From Atriophallophorus winterbourni (taxonomy: Eukaryota; Platyhelminthes; Trematoda; Plagiorchiida; Microphallidae), in the NCBI GenBank assembly GCA_013407085.1, contig JACCGJ010023477.1:1-64000 (forward strand): a DNA stretch of 64,000 nt, read 5' to 3'. Both the position numbers and the translations under genes were made by a program. This document shows positions 1 through 10,740 of this stretch, piece after piece (the first letter of the stretch is position 1; the number at the start of each line of letters is the position of its first letter). The notes below the pieces were generated by a model. That model had not been told where the DNA came from, made no database searches, and saw only the letters and a list, made by a program, of their open reading frames with translations.

Positions 1-576
1 GTGAGTCAGTCGTTTTAGTAGCAGTGGTTTTTTGGAGTCCTTTTTCGTTTCCGTTAAGTCGAGGAGTCACTGATCCAAACGAACGTCTCCCCGTTTTAGT
101 CACCATCTGCGCGGTCATCTGGGCAAATGTTGGCCTGCTCGAGTATGATGGATTATCTACCGGCTCTTCGGCAGTAACCTCTAAGTCGGGTAACGACGGT
201 GTCTTTATGACGTTTATTATCAGTTCATTTAGTTTTTGAATACTGGATTCCATTCCATTTAGACGCGTCTCAATATCATATTCAGGGGTTTCGTCGCCGA
301 GGCTGACGGTGCTGATTTGGCCTTGCAAACCAGACAAACATAACAAACACCAGGGCAAATATCTCCATTAATAATCGATACTAAATCCGAGGTCAGCGAT
401 TTGTCGCATTTAGCATGAACTTTCGACAAACAATCGTAACACGCGACAGACTTTGCCTTAGGACTTACCGACTTTCGGCAAACCGCACACATGCAGCCCG
501 GTGCGCTTTGTTTTCGTTTTGGGGTCATCCGGTCAAGGTTATGAGCAGCACTGTTCAGTGGTTTGTGCACAAGCAT
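1..576 (-). pseudogene. CR1-like ORF1 protein, N-terminal part (PHD-type zinc finger plus coiled coil), one frameshift
   Basis: The start codon at 576 opens 105 residues with a basic N-terminus (MTPKRKQ) and a cysteine-rich zinc-binding region: CAVC, then CYDC, HAKC, and a final CYVCLVC, the spacing of a PHD-like finger. This ORF stops at 259, but the coding signal continues in another frame across about 300-1: a short amphipathic coiled-coil segment (IETRLNGMESSIQKLNEL) is followed by a polar linker with FAQMTAQMVTKTGRR. A single frameshift near 260-300 therefore separates the two parts. ORF1 proteins of this type are nucleic-acid binding partners of LINE RNA. The copy is presumably dead, and the rest of ORF1 lies outside the window. 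Confidence 0.68.
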
Positions 577-985
577 TGGCTCTGTCGAGCGATCGATGAT
601 GAATATAGTGTGCGCGACAAAAATTCAGTGTTCACGAAAAAGAGCAAAATCAGAATTTAATCCGGTGATACTCTTCGGTAGTTGATCGCACGATGTTGAA
701 AGTATGACCAGTCGACGGCGAACAATAAGATCTTTCCGATGACGTTATTCCCTTTGAGGACTTGAAGAGTATTAACCGAGTTGCACGCGTAGATCCAATA
801 TGGGAAAATCACGATAAATCCCAAATTGCTCGTATTATCGAATACCGCTACAAGAGTGGTATATCCAGAAAGCCGACTTCGAGAGGAGTCCAACAACGTA
901 TAATATGTCCACGTAAGTGTAAGTTTAAGAACAGTATATCCTGATAATCAGGAGCTCAAAATAATGCGACCGCACGGCACTGAAC
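1..985 (-). mobile_element. CR1-like non-LTR retrotransposon, 5' end (5' UTR and start of ORF1)
   Basis: The block reads on the minus strand: about 400 bases of non-coding leader (985-577) followed by ORF1, which runs off the left edge of the window. The identity of the block is supported by a second copy at 50,930-51,880, which matches both the leader and the ORF1 part in the same order. The leader match includes a well-conserved stretch at 740-935. CR1-clade elements commonly carry a two-ORF layout with a PHD-like finger in ORF1, as seen here. The element is cut by the window edge, so its 3' part cannot be judged. Confidence 0.7.
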
Positions 986-2640
986 AAGTATGTACCACGT
1001 ACCGTTACAAATTATGTGGCAACATCTCAATGGGAAAACTCTGTGTCGCATTGCAAACAAGACCAAATAATTCAGCTACACGAACCGGAGCAACAATAAA
1101 GTTGCTGGCTCTGGATGAATTGTTCCAGTTTGAATCGACGTAGTACCGTATATTGCCAGGTTGGACAATTACGAGGTTGCGATCATGATATTTGTAACAA
1201 CAGCAATGTAACAATAACGTATTCGGGTTTGCACAATTAAATATGTATTAGTCATTCAAGTACCTCTGTTGTTCATTAATAAAAAGCAGAAGTGAATTCA
1301 AATGTTGATCGTGCAAATAATGTGTGCATCATCTGTTCAGTTGAATCTTTGTCCTGAAAGGCATGAAGTTGATCCCCTTTTAATGCTTTATTCAAGTGAG
1401 ACATACATACGCAACTTATGCACGACTTTAATTCCACCTTTAGTTTTCGAGGAATTCAAGACAGGTCGCGTGAAGACCTAGGTATCGACTGTGAATAAAG
1501 ATGTAGATGCCCCAGTCGTGCGTCCCGTTTACGGGGTTTCAAATCGGAAACGTTAATGTATGCGAACTTGTAACCATTTCGCTAAGGATCGATGTGTTGC
1601 AGTTGACATATTTCGTGATATCATTGAAGCCGGATAATTCATCAATAAGTTTAGCCATACAAAAGTATAAATAAGTATAATGAGATCCAGCGCATTTTCA
1701 TAGAAATTCACAAAAGTATTACACATGGCATAGGTAGCTGAAAACCCGTACTAGTAACCTTTTCGAAGGTCCCGGCCGGGGTTCCAGCGATCAGATATCA
1801 CATTGGTTAGTTACGCTCAGGTATATGTTCCCAAACCGTGTTCAGTGGCTGTCTTTCAATACACATCTTATTGGAGTGTTTCTTTATCCTTGTATGTTTT
1901 CAAGTTGGGTGACGACGAAAGATCGTTTGGATGTATGGCAGTCGCAAGGAAGCCGTGGTACTGACGTCGCTCTAATCGTTCACGAAACTTTATTGTTTGT
2001 GTTCATTTGTTTATAGAATCCCTGGATATTTCAGTCCCATCATTCCTCATCTAATAGGGGTTTAATTTTTCATAGTTGTAGGACAGTTAAACATTCGGTA
2101 CATGCTACCGGTGTCATGATGTCTCTGATGATGGTGACTGCACCGTTGCATATATGTGCCCGTACAGTGAATGAAATGTGATACATGGATCATAATACAA
2201 ATAGCCGATGTCTGAGCTAGAACCGGATAAAAACAGCTCGTATAATTTTTCAAAAACTGACTAGTGCATTTGGCAGTAGTCTTGAAACCTATATTCATAT
2301 CCGCCTAGCAATCCCATGTGATTTAGTTCCTCAGCTTACTGAATCCAGAGCAAAAAAGCATAAGAATGCATGCGAGAATTTATTTTGTCATTGCAGAAAA
2401 CAAATCGTTCCAAACGTTATTCTGAAAATTCAAGTATAGTGTAAATTAATTTGCGAATATGCATGTTTATTTAAAAGATTATTCACGGCGCTCGAGTAAG
2501 CATAGAAATTAATGGAGTTTGGAGCAGTTTGTTCTTTTCAACAAATCAAAAATAATACAATGGAACATCATGATAACATTGGCGTTTACGATAATCTTTA
2601 ATTTGGAAATCGATTCGCATGGGTCAAAACGACAATGTTT
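986..2640. other. No gene recognised
   Basis: AT-rich sequence with only short open frames. No reverse transcriptase motifs, repeat tails or RNA genes were recognised. A CTGATGATGG string near 2,125 is not followed by a hammerhead fold. Confidence 0.5.
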
Positions 2641-2644
2641 GCCA

Positions 2645-2820
2645 CCACCGCTCGCTGTTGTTGTTGTCGTCGTCGTCATTGGGCTTCATTTGATCGAGGT
2701 TGACAATGAATGTACATCACAAGCGCATGTTGGTTTTATGCGTCAAGGCGTTTGAGAAACGATCTCTCTCGCGGCCCACGTATCGAGAGACCATACCTGA
2801 CCGATCGGCGGCTTTTCACG
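2645..2820 (-). mobile_element. RTE-like element, short 3' end copy
   Basis: Read on the minus strand this matches the 3' end of the RTE-like element at 41,868-44,440, including the stretch around TGTACATCACAAGCGCATG. It starts with a tail of GTT/GTC triplets on the plus strand (the reverse of a CAA-rich tail). An internal deletion removes part of the zinc-finger region. Confidence 0.6.
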
Positions 2821-2924
2821 CAGAAGATGTGAACTATAGTTGGCCGCTGCGAGCACTATCTAGCCTACAGTATCTTCAAAGTGCGCCATCAACAACACGT
2901 TCATCCCAACTCGCAGAGCTAATG

Positions 2925-3135
2925 TCAGAGCTAAATTTTGTTCCATCACATACACCACATGCATTCACCCATATTGTAAAGACAGCGAAATTAATTAGTC
3001 AACGGGAACAATGTAAAAGGTTATTGCCTCAAATAATCGACAGCCAGCCTAGCACAGCCATGCCATGAATGAAAGACCAACGTAATGTAATCAAGTAAAC
3101 CAATCAAATAAATGGAAATGATTTGGTTTCAGAGG
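2925..3135. repeat. Interspersed repeat C, copy 1
   Basis: About 200 bases that recur at 5,505-5,710, sharing CACATGCATTCACCCATAT, GACAGCCAGCCTAGCACA and ATCAAATAAATGGAAATGA in the same order. In the second copy the match is followed by GTGCTCACATCC, which resembles the region downstream of the hammerhead core in reverse orientation, so this may be body sequence of the hammerhead repeat family. No coding function is evident: the 122-residue frame over it starts inside the neighbouring RTE-like scrap. Confidence 0.55.
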
Positions 3136-4072
3136 AATGTAAAAGACAAGTTAAGTGTCATGTAGCTTTGAAATTATTCTTTTTCCTCTCTACTTTCGAC
3201 TTTTATACAATGCCGATTTGTGTGACTTGAATTTGGGTTTTGTTTGTTTTCTCTTTAGAATTTAGAACTTGAACATTGCTTTTTGTAATTGTCTTATTGG
3301 AAATATTCTGTTCACATACTTGGTGAAGCTTTTGTTTTAATTCCTTGTTTATGCCATTGTCGGTCATTGTTGTTGAATTTGGTTGCCATTTTGTGCACTT
3401 GAAATTGGCTTGTATTTTGACACCACTTTTGGGTGTCTTGTCTTTGACAGACATTTTGGACGGCAATTTTGGTAAATCCTTTCATTCTATTTATATCTCA
3501 GGTCATCATTGAACGTGGTTGCATTCGATATAATTGATTCTGGGGTATTTTGGCTCCACTATTTGCTGTACGTTCTCATACAGTTGAGGTTTGTATAATT
3601 ATTGTTGTTGTAATTGTTGCTAATTACAGTACCGTATAACATCCGAATTGTGGGTTTGAACTTGCCGAACTAAGAAACGGGTGTAATACGCGTTACTGAC
3701 GTCACGCACTTTACAGTACTCAACTTGGAATTGCAACAATTTGACTTTTGATTTGTACCGTATTTTCTCAACCGGAGAAATTACTGTGGTCAACTTGGAT
3801 CGTTTCAATTGGATTCGCGTCACAACTTGTTCTTGACTGTTACAGTATTTGTCTTCACCGGAGAAAATACTCGTTTTGTTTCATTGCAATCGAAGCAGTA
3901 TTGAAATTGGCCGACGCTCAGCTACGTCGTCAAAATCGGTGAACGAACCTGATCTATCATCAGTGAATCTGTGCGGATTGGAACGTTGAAGCTTGAACCA
4001 TTCCACAACATTTTTGTTGAACACTCGGTGACGTTCATTTAATTTGTGTTTTGAAGTCATTATTGTACATCT
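3136..4072. other. T-rich region upstream of the gag-like relic, possible leader/LTR remnant
   Basis: Plus-strand T-rich sequence. At 3,755-3,900 two similar blocks carry ACCGGAGAAA followed by TTACTG or TACTCG. Its position directly before the gag-like frame would suit an LTR/leader of the element at 4,073, but no matching downstream LTR or primer-binding site was found, so this is only a positional guess. Confidence 0.2.
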
Positions 4073-4900
4073 ATGATGCCTGAAGGTTTAGCAAAGTTAG
4101 TGCGTGGTTCGGTTAGGTCCCTAAAAGATAGTCACAATGGTGCGGACGATTTTGAATCTCCATCTGTTGGTAGACATGGACTCGACTGTCACTGTGTAGC
4201 ATTTAAAACGGAACTTGAATTGGAAAAGGATTTAGCGACTGCTCATGCTACAATCACTAAATTAACTCATGGCAGCAGTCATAGACAACCATCAGGCCTA
4301 CCTTGTGTTGTGGCACACTCAGTTTTAGATGAGTTCTTGGAAGAGGCCCGGCGATTGATTGGCCAATCAAAAGGCTTTGCGAATCTCAGCTTGTCAATGT
4401 GTAAATGTCAAGTTGCCCTTACTCTATTGGAGTGCCAGGAGGTTTTAAACGCCAGTGCTACTTTAGAGTATATAGTGCATATTTTAACGGGTGCGTTCTA
4501 GCAACAATGGGCTGATCTGCAGAACGCTATATACTGCGAGGGATTAAAACTTATGTTTCAACAACTCACAGACTTTGTGTCACGTCGAGCTCTTATTGAT
4601 TAGAGTCGATTTGGTCAGTTGTCCAAATGCTGCCGAACGGATTCAATAGCAAGGCCTGTTAGCCTCGTTGATTGTCAAGATCGTTGAAGAATCTTGACGT
4701 TTGTGTTGTGGGTTGTTCTAGGAAAGCTGAGTTACCTGACACTGAATTAGCTCAGTCAAATTTTGTGACCGATTGTTGAGAAATGGTTTCTATTGATGCA
4801 AAGTTGAAGGATCTTGACGTTTGTGTTGTTGGTTGTTCTCGGGAAGCTGAGTTACCTGACCTGAATTAGCTCAGTTGTATATTGTGACTGAATTTCCCTC
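4073..4900 (+). pseudogene. BEL/Pao-like LTR retrotransposon gag relic
   Basis: A 142-residue frame (4,073-4,501) ends at TAG, yet the same frame continues with protein-like sequence: QQWADLQNAIYCEGLKLMFQ, then QLTDFVSRRALID, a second TAG, and SRFGQLSK. The order W-x-D, a spaced LTDFV-x-RRA segment and an FGQL box resembles the region after the DUF1759-type gag domain of BEL/Pao elements. After a frameshift near 4,650-4,690 another frame reads LDVCVVGCSRKAELPD and, 120 bases later, LDVCVVGCSREAELPD. At least two stops and one frameshift show the copy is dead. No protease, RT or integrase remains. The family assignment rests on motif pattern only. An unrelated gag-like or host gene fragment is the alternative. 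Confidence 0.42.
4682..4895 (+). repeat. Tandem duplication, 120-base period
   Basis: The block starting GTTGAAGAATCTTGACG at 4,684 recurs from 4,803 with about 90% identity over 85 bases (ATCTTGACGTTTGTGTTGT and GAAGCTGAGTTACCTGAC in both). The period is 120 bases, 40 codons, so the duplication kept the frame of the coding relic it lies in. Confidence 0.8.
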
Positions 4901-5003
4901 CAAACGATACCCGCGGGATAACATGAATGGAGTCATCAATGAAGTCTGTTAATCCCTCTTTGCATTAAGGTAAATAACGGTTATTAAGTATGGAATGTAC
5001 GAT

Positions 5004-5100
5004 TTCAAGGCATGCGAATCCTGATCGTACTGTTCTCACTTGATCAGCGCGAACGGAACGAAAGCAGTAGATGTGTATGTGTGATGGGAATGCAAATGAA
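5004..5100 (+). repeat. Hammerhead-type repeat, decayed copy
   Basis: Recognised by the upstream block AATCCTGATCGTACTGT and the downstream TGTGTATGTGTGATGG that flank the hammerhead core in better copies. The core is degraded (TTGATCA in place of CTGATGA, helix II lost), although a GAAA remains. Confidence 0.5.
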
Positions 5101-5504
5101 AATATTTGTACTATGGCATTGTTTAGCTAAATGTATTTAAAAATAATACAAATGGTCTAGCTTGACGTACGTTACACGCAATAATGTTCTGGGTGATACG
5201 TACAATTTATAATTCTATGATAATTCGTTAGGTCCTTTAATTTTGCATTGAAGGTAATCTCAGTTAGGTTAATTAAATTGATGCCTCAATCTCATGAATT
5301 TTGCATAGAATCTTAGAAAATTATAGAATAAGAAACGCTTCCCAAAATGCTGTTAAACGGTTTATTTAATTTTATTTCAATTTCAAAAATAGACTTACTT
5401 TTGTAAACCTCAATTTTATTCTGCAAAAACAGAGTAAGGTTTCGAGATAAATCCCATGGGAAATCAGATCCTCAGTTCAGTCATGGAATTGATGAATATT
5501 CGTT

Positions 5505-5760
5505 TTAAATTGCGTTCCATCACATATACCACATGCATTCACCCATATTTTAAAGACAGCGATAATAATTTAAGTCAACGGAAACAAAGTAAAAGTTATT
5601 GCCTCAAACAATTGACAGCCAGCCTAGCACACCCATGCTATAGATGAAAGACCAACGCAATGTAATCAAGTCAACCCATCAAATAAATGGAAATGACGTT
5701 GTTTCAAAGTGCTCACATCCGCGCCACACGCTTTTAGTGATACCTCGTGGCGACATGATA
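5505..5760. repeat. Interspersed repeat C, copy 2
   Basis: Second copy of the repeat at 2,925-3,135. It ends in ATCAAATAAATGGAAATGAC and then GTGCTCACATCC with a CCACACGC block, resembling the reverse complement of the hammerhead repeat's downstream region. Confidence 0.55.
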
Positions 5761-5769
5761 TTTTGGATG

Positions 5770-6115
5770 TACGAGGCGCATTAGCGGTGAGTGCGAATCA
5801 CGAGATTTCGAAGGATTTGCAGAACTCCACCCTCCGGTACAACACAAGAGCAAAACCGCCAAAAACACCAGCGATAATAATTGTAAATTCGTAATAATTC
5901 GGGTTTCATAAGGATTTTATTAAGAGCGTTCACGCGAAAATATTTTCGAATGCATGCACACATGGAGAACGTCAAACGAACATGCAAGTCATCAAGGTCG
6001 GTAAAATATGCTTAGATTCAGGACGTTTTGTAGCGTACCGGCGTGCACGAAATTCAAAGACAAATCAGATCTAAGTGACAACCTGGAGAGACATAGTTCA
6101 GGACAGTGTTGAGGT
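5770..6115 (+). repeat. Interspersed repeat B, partial copy
   Basis: Shares GAACTCCACCCT and the later block GACAAATCAGATCTAAGTGACAACC with copies at 16,130-16,390 and 40,795-41,050. The middle is missing or diverged. I do not recognise the family and no protein is evident. Confidence 0.45.
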
Positions 6116-6139
6116 TGTTTGAGTTGCCCCTCATAAGTG

Positions 6140-6250
6140 TTTCAAGCGCATTCGGATCCTGATCTTACTGTCCATACCTGATGAGTGCAAATATCACGAA
6201 TCCGGTCGTGGGGTGTGTTTGACGGAAAAGCATGCAAATGTGTGTAATGA
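6140..6250 (+). repeat. Hammerhead-type repeat, near-complete core
   Basis: CTGATGA (6,178-6,184) is intact, followed by helix II GTGC/TCAC around an AAATA loop, then GAA, TCCGGT and a C at the cleavage position (6,207), and GTGG (6,208-6,211). The A that opens helix III is changed to T, and helix I keeps only three pairs including a wobble (ATAC/GTGG). Upstream block GGATCCTGATCTTACTGT is typical of the family. Self-cleavage would be impaired. Confidence 0.65.
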
Positions 6251-8214
6251 ACGCGTTTGACCAATCGGCTATCTCTTCCGTTGTGGGCTCGTGGGTGAAC
6301 ACGTATAGCGTTGGACGGGTTGACCTCATGGATGAATTGGGTTCAAACTTGACGTGGCTATTAAGCGCGAGTGGGTAACGTAGTCGTTTTTGAACTGATG
6401 TCATGGATGTCTCGATTGGAGGTCAAATTTTTGTCAGCCACCGCTCGTAGGCCCGTAATAATCTGACACAATAATTTCCGGTTTGCTCTCCCCACCCGGA
6501 ACAATTTTATTCCCAGCCAGTCTGTTAACTAGTTTTGGTGCACCGAACAATGTTGGCAAAATACAGAATCAATAAGTGACTGTTAATCTAGTAGTAAAAG
6601 GTTTTGGTGTTTTTATTTGACCATTTTAAAAATCCATGAATATCCTCGTGAGTAGTATTTCCAAATATATACGACCTGGTCGCCTGCTCTGCACGTTGTA
6701 TGAGGTAAACGCATTCGTAACTTTCGTCGCTCCAAACGACTCAGACTTAGCGAACCAAAGGTTTGAAACTGGAAATGAATTCTAGTTGATTTAGAACGAT
6801 AAAATTTTGCATGTAGAACAAAAAAACATTTGCGATTTGGAATGATTATTGCCTACCCATGGAGTGCATGTTTAATTGGAAAGCGTTTAGGTAATTCATT
6901 TGTTGAGTGTTCAAACCCGCTGGAATAATGCATCACTACCTGATTTTGGCTGTATCCATTATTCCTTTTTTAGGCAATGCGAATAGTTTGGCAAACAGAT
7001 GGGAAATTGAACGATTGATTGAATTTCCGTGACAGTAAAATTCCAAAGTAACCACTGTTGCCTCAGAGAGTGACCAATTAAAAGTTTTAGTCATCGAACA
7101 CTGTTTCAATAATCACTGAAACATTTCTCACCGTTGCTAAATACTGCGGGAATTGCCTTAAAACGGGTTGTTCTATTTAAGTTTAGTTGGGAATCAGTCT
7201 CCTTCAAAAAATCATCTGTTTTATCTCTCACTTATTGAGCATCAGCTAATAGAGCAAACTCGCAAATTTCGAACAAATTGATCCAATGTGTTACTGAGAG
7301 AGTTATATTCATTAACCGAGGTCTATTTTGAGAAAACAAGCATATTTTCGAGGATTAACAATTAAAACATTCACACAAACGAAAGAAAGCGGTTTGCAGT
7401 ATTGAATCATTCGTTTTGATAATTTTTTGCCAGTTTAAATGTACATTTTAGTTGAACATAAAAGAAAACTTACTTTATCCTTTAAGCATTGAGCAACTAA
7501 AGTGCCTATAAAATGATGAAGTCGGTGGAGTTAATGGAAAATGGAAACTTTCATGGTGCCGGATGAACAATTAAAGCGATCTGTACCCTCCATGTCGCAG
7601 TCGTGATGACAATCATGACTATTTCGACTATGCTGCTACTCGTGAGTAGTTAAAAATGAAAACCCTATTAGATTCAATTGTCCGAGGCTATCGTGTTTTC
7701 GATCCGAGGAACTGACTTGATACTGATTGTTTTCCCATCCAAGGATATACTGCTTATTAGTTCACGATTGTTTAAAATGTCTCCTTACTTTTATATATTT
7801 TATTGTGTGCATAGGTTCAAAATTACCTATTGAATATCTGTCGAAACTACCATGAACATCTGACTCAATGCCACAGCCGTAAGCGCTGAATAGTGGGAAG
7901 CCAAACCGGGATCATTTGGGTCTAGAGAGTATTGGATGGTCACATTACAAGGAAAATATTTTCTGAAGCATAAGGATATGACCAATGCCAGTCGCTATCG
8001 AATGCTCTACAATTAATCAAGTTCAGTCAAACGAACCCAGGAAGTTGAGCGCTCGAACTGAACCAGTTGGCATGAAATCGATCAAGAAATCAAATCGAAG
8101 GGACAATTAGAAACAATATGTTAATGTCGGTTTTGCCTGCTAATGTTATGTTAATGCCTGTTTTGCTTTTAGCATGTACACGGTTGATCAATTGGCTTTG
8201 CATGCGTTGCGGGA
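6251..8214. other. No gene recognised; weak repeat B fragment near 8,030-8,110
   Basis: AT-rich sequence without sustained coding signal. At 8,040-8,110 a string around GAAATCGATCAAGAAATCAA resembles the 3' half of repeat B. Confidence 0.4.
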
Positions 8215-8215
8215 T

Positions 8216-8415
8216 TCGTGTGTTGTTGTTGTTGTTGTTGGCCTCCTACGGTCGATGTCGACCATCACAAACGTGTGATTTGTTTCATGTTCCAGAGATT
8301 TTTGAAACACTAAACAGCCCGATATGAGAGGAACAATCTCTCTCGCAGCGCTCGCAACGATAGGCAGAACTCGGTCGATCGGCGTCAGTTGCACGCCGTC
8401 GGGGAGTAGGGTTGA
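8216..8415 (-). mobile_element. RTE-like element, 3' end copy with (CAA)n tail
   Basis: On the minus strand the sequence covers the C-terminal zinc-finger region and short 3' UTR of the RTE-like family and ends in a CAA tail, seen on the plus strand as six TTG-type triplets at 8,222-8,239. The matching arrangement in the longer copy lies at 44,281-44,435. The 104-residue minus frame at 8,188-8,502 is an out-of-frame reading of this repeat. Confidence 0.75.
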
Positions 8416-8429
8416 CGTAATTAATGTGA

Positions 8430-9100
8430 AATCGAGTATCATTAACCATGCACAGACTACGTCAAAGGGGCCGCGATTTAATTTCAATCGACCTGACGTC
8501 ACCCACTACACATATTTCATTATGGCTTTGTAGGTTAATATGAATGTTGTGCCTTCTAATAAATGCAAAACGCGATTTCTATGGTTTCTGTGTCAGGCAG
8601 ACATTGTCAACATTGTGAATATTTCCCAGAATCTGATAGAAAGCTGTGTAAATTTAAAAGCAAACTCGCAAGAAAATGAATAATATTGATGTTTTGATTG
8701 TGTGGTTTCCAATTATCGACTGAACACATGTGAAAATAATGGAAGCCATTTTGGTGTAATAAATTGAACATTTAGTTGCTCCGAAGGTAATACTAGTCGG
8801 AATAAAACAGTGACAGCAAATTTCAATGACTTTTGATTTTCTCGAATGCCATTGAATTACGGTTTTGCTGTGAAGAATATCGATCAAGTTATTATAACTA
8901 ACCTTTTGTTTTGGAGCTTTCATTTGCTGGAACAGAAAATTTGCCTTTTTATCGATTGGATCATGCCCAACTCAACAGTCAACAAAGAGCCTATAAATGA
9001 CTTGAATTCACTCGAAAAACTTTATCCAACCCCTGTCCTCATTATACTTTCATACAACTGCAAAAGATTCACCTAAGGACCGTAATGTCTCCGAAAATCA
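8430..9100. other. No gene recognised
   Basis: AT-rich; short frames on both strands lack recognisable motifs. Confidence 0.4.
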
Positions 9101-9270
9101 CGCCTATCATGTTCCATCATATAATCACCTCACGCCTGGATTCGTGCTGTTTGCACTCATCAACTGAGGATCTTGAGATCATAACCGCACATTTTTAAAA
9201 ATTGCGTAAACGGCAAACTTAGTTTTTTTAATTAGGCCATTGTTGGATAAGACTGATACGACCAATTTCT
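9100..9270 (-). repeat. Hammerhead-type repeat, partly decayed
   Basis: On the minus strand TTGATGA is followed by a perfect helix II, GTGC-AAACA-GCAC, then GAATCCAGGC and GTGAGG. Helix I is CCTCA/TGAGG, five pairs offset by one mismatch, differing in sequence from the CCAC/GTGG of the best copy. The first core C is T, and helix III is broken. The family block on the far side (TTGGATAAGACTGATACGACC at 9,243-9,263) is shared with copies near 34,100 and 57,530. Confidence 0.62.
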
Positions 9271-9751
9271 TCCATCCTCCGTGCATGATGATGCATTTTC
9301 ATGATGCACAAACACACACAGCGCATAACGGAGTAATCAATAATATTTCCCTGATAACTATTCGTACCTCATGGGGCTATATAAGTTCTAACACTGAAAT
9401 TCCTTAATAGTGAAATGATGATAATTAGTGCGCAAGTGTCTAACGCTTCTTGACATTCAATCCTATCATACGTGCACCTAGTCTATTAAATACTCAGATT
9501 TTTAATGCGAGTGCAATTACGGTAATTTGGTTAGACCGCGTTGTTCTCTCAGCACTCGTGCTACAATCGTTACCTGGTGCTTTGCAAACTGTGTTTCTGT
9601 GACAAATCAAAACATTTCTCTCATGAGGGCCAACAAGTATTGATTATCTATCGAATACTCCGATTCTCACTCAAATTGAGCAATATTTATTCTCTTCTTA
9701 ACCTCGCAATACTCAGAGTTTTCCTTGGAGCAGCTAATGCAAAAACAAATT

Positions 9752-9760
9752 GATAGATAA

Positions 9761-9819
<59 letters not shown>

Positions 9820-9844
9820 GATAGAGAGATAGATAGATAGATAG

Positions 9845-9909
<65 letters not shown>

Positions 9910-9940
9910 GATAGACAGATAGATAGGTCGATAGATAGAT
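9752..9940. repeat. GATA tetranucleotide microsatellite
   Basis: About 190 bases of (GATA)n, i.e. (TAGA)n, with interruptions: AAATAG variants, GAGA units and one GACA near the right end. The 104-residue minus-strand frame over it (Tyr/Leu/Ser/Ile repeats) is just the array translated. Confidence 0.97.
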
Positions 9941-10320
9941 ACATTGTAGTATACAGTAGATAGACAGTAGATATTATAGACATGTGTTTTGTATCGAACA
10001 ACTTTTATTCAGCAAATAGTTTTCTAATTTATAAAATAACTCACATTTTTTTTGTCCTCGTTGTAAGAAACTAAATTTTTGGGTAGAATGATGATTATTT
10101 TGAATGAATTTCTCAAAGACACAAAATATTTAAGATGGAAAAATATAAAATTTTCTCTTCTATTCCGTTGATTCAGTCTGTCATTTTGAAGACATTTTAA
10201 AGAGTAGCTTACATGTGAATTAAGCATCATAGTCGCTATCATATCATTTGATTTTTGAAGAATCTCTCAAATTGTTGTATCGTTTTCTCAGAATATTAAT
10301 AAGTAGTCTTTAGTTGTACT
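9941..10320. other. No gene recognised
   Basis: AT-rich spacer between the GATA array and the next RTE-like scrap. Nothing recognised. Confidence 0.4.
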
Positions 10321-10324
10321 GTTT

Positions 10325-10545
10325 TTTTGGCCTCCTTCTGTCGATGTCGACCATGGATTACATCAAAATCGCATGATGTTTTCATGTTTTACAGTTTTTT
10401 GAATGACTAAACAGTCCGATTCGGAACGAACAATCTCTTCCGCAGCGCTGGCAACAAAAGTCAGAAATCTGTTTTAGGGTGTCAGTTACACGCCGGCGGC
10501 ATGATCTGCATTCAGCAGATCATCTGCTCCTCGTGAAATTAGTCT
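10325..10545 (-). mobile_element. RTE-like element, 3' end copy
   Basis: Minus-strand match to the RTE-like 3' end, including the zinc-finger region (read as CGRDCS and GLFSHSKNCKT in the appropriate frame) and the stretch GACATCGACAGAAGGAGGCC. It extends about 30 bases further 5' than most copies. Confidence 0.72.
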
Positions 10546-10740
10546 ACATAATTCCACGTATAGACCCAGCAATTGCTGCGGTAATTATTGCTAGATACCG
10601 TTAATAGTGAGAAAGACAAATGAGGTAAAACAATCACACACGCTGTTGTAACATGATGCATTGATATCGCGTAACCCTTCGGGTAGCAATCAACTCAGAA
10701 ATCTCAGAAAATGTGTCCGACATACCTAGTCAAATGATGA

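Noticed and set aside
2110..2170. CTGATGATGG string as a hammerhead core
   Set aside because: No GAAA, helix II or helix III follows at the required spacing.
2700..3068. 122-residue plus-strand frame as a gene
   Set aside because: It begins inside a reverse-oriented RTE-like scrap and continues into dispersed repeat C, and the second copy of repeat C does not preserve the frame.
3203..3466. 87-residue Lys/Thr-rich minus frame as a gene
   Set aside because: It is the complement of a T-rich plus-strand region, with low complexity and no motif.
8188..8502. 104-residue minus frame as a distinct protein
   Set aside because: It overlaps the RTE-like 3' end and reads the zinc-finger region in the wrong frame, and its Thr run is the CAA tail.
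9687..10001. Repeat protein of Tyr/Leu/Ser/Ile
   Set aside because: It is the translated GATA microsatellite.
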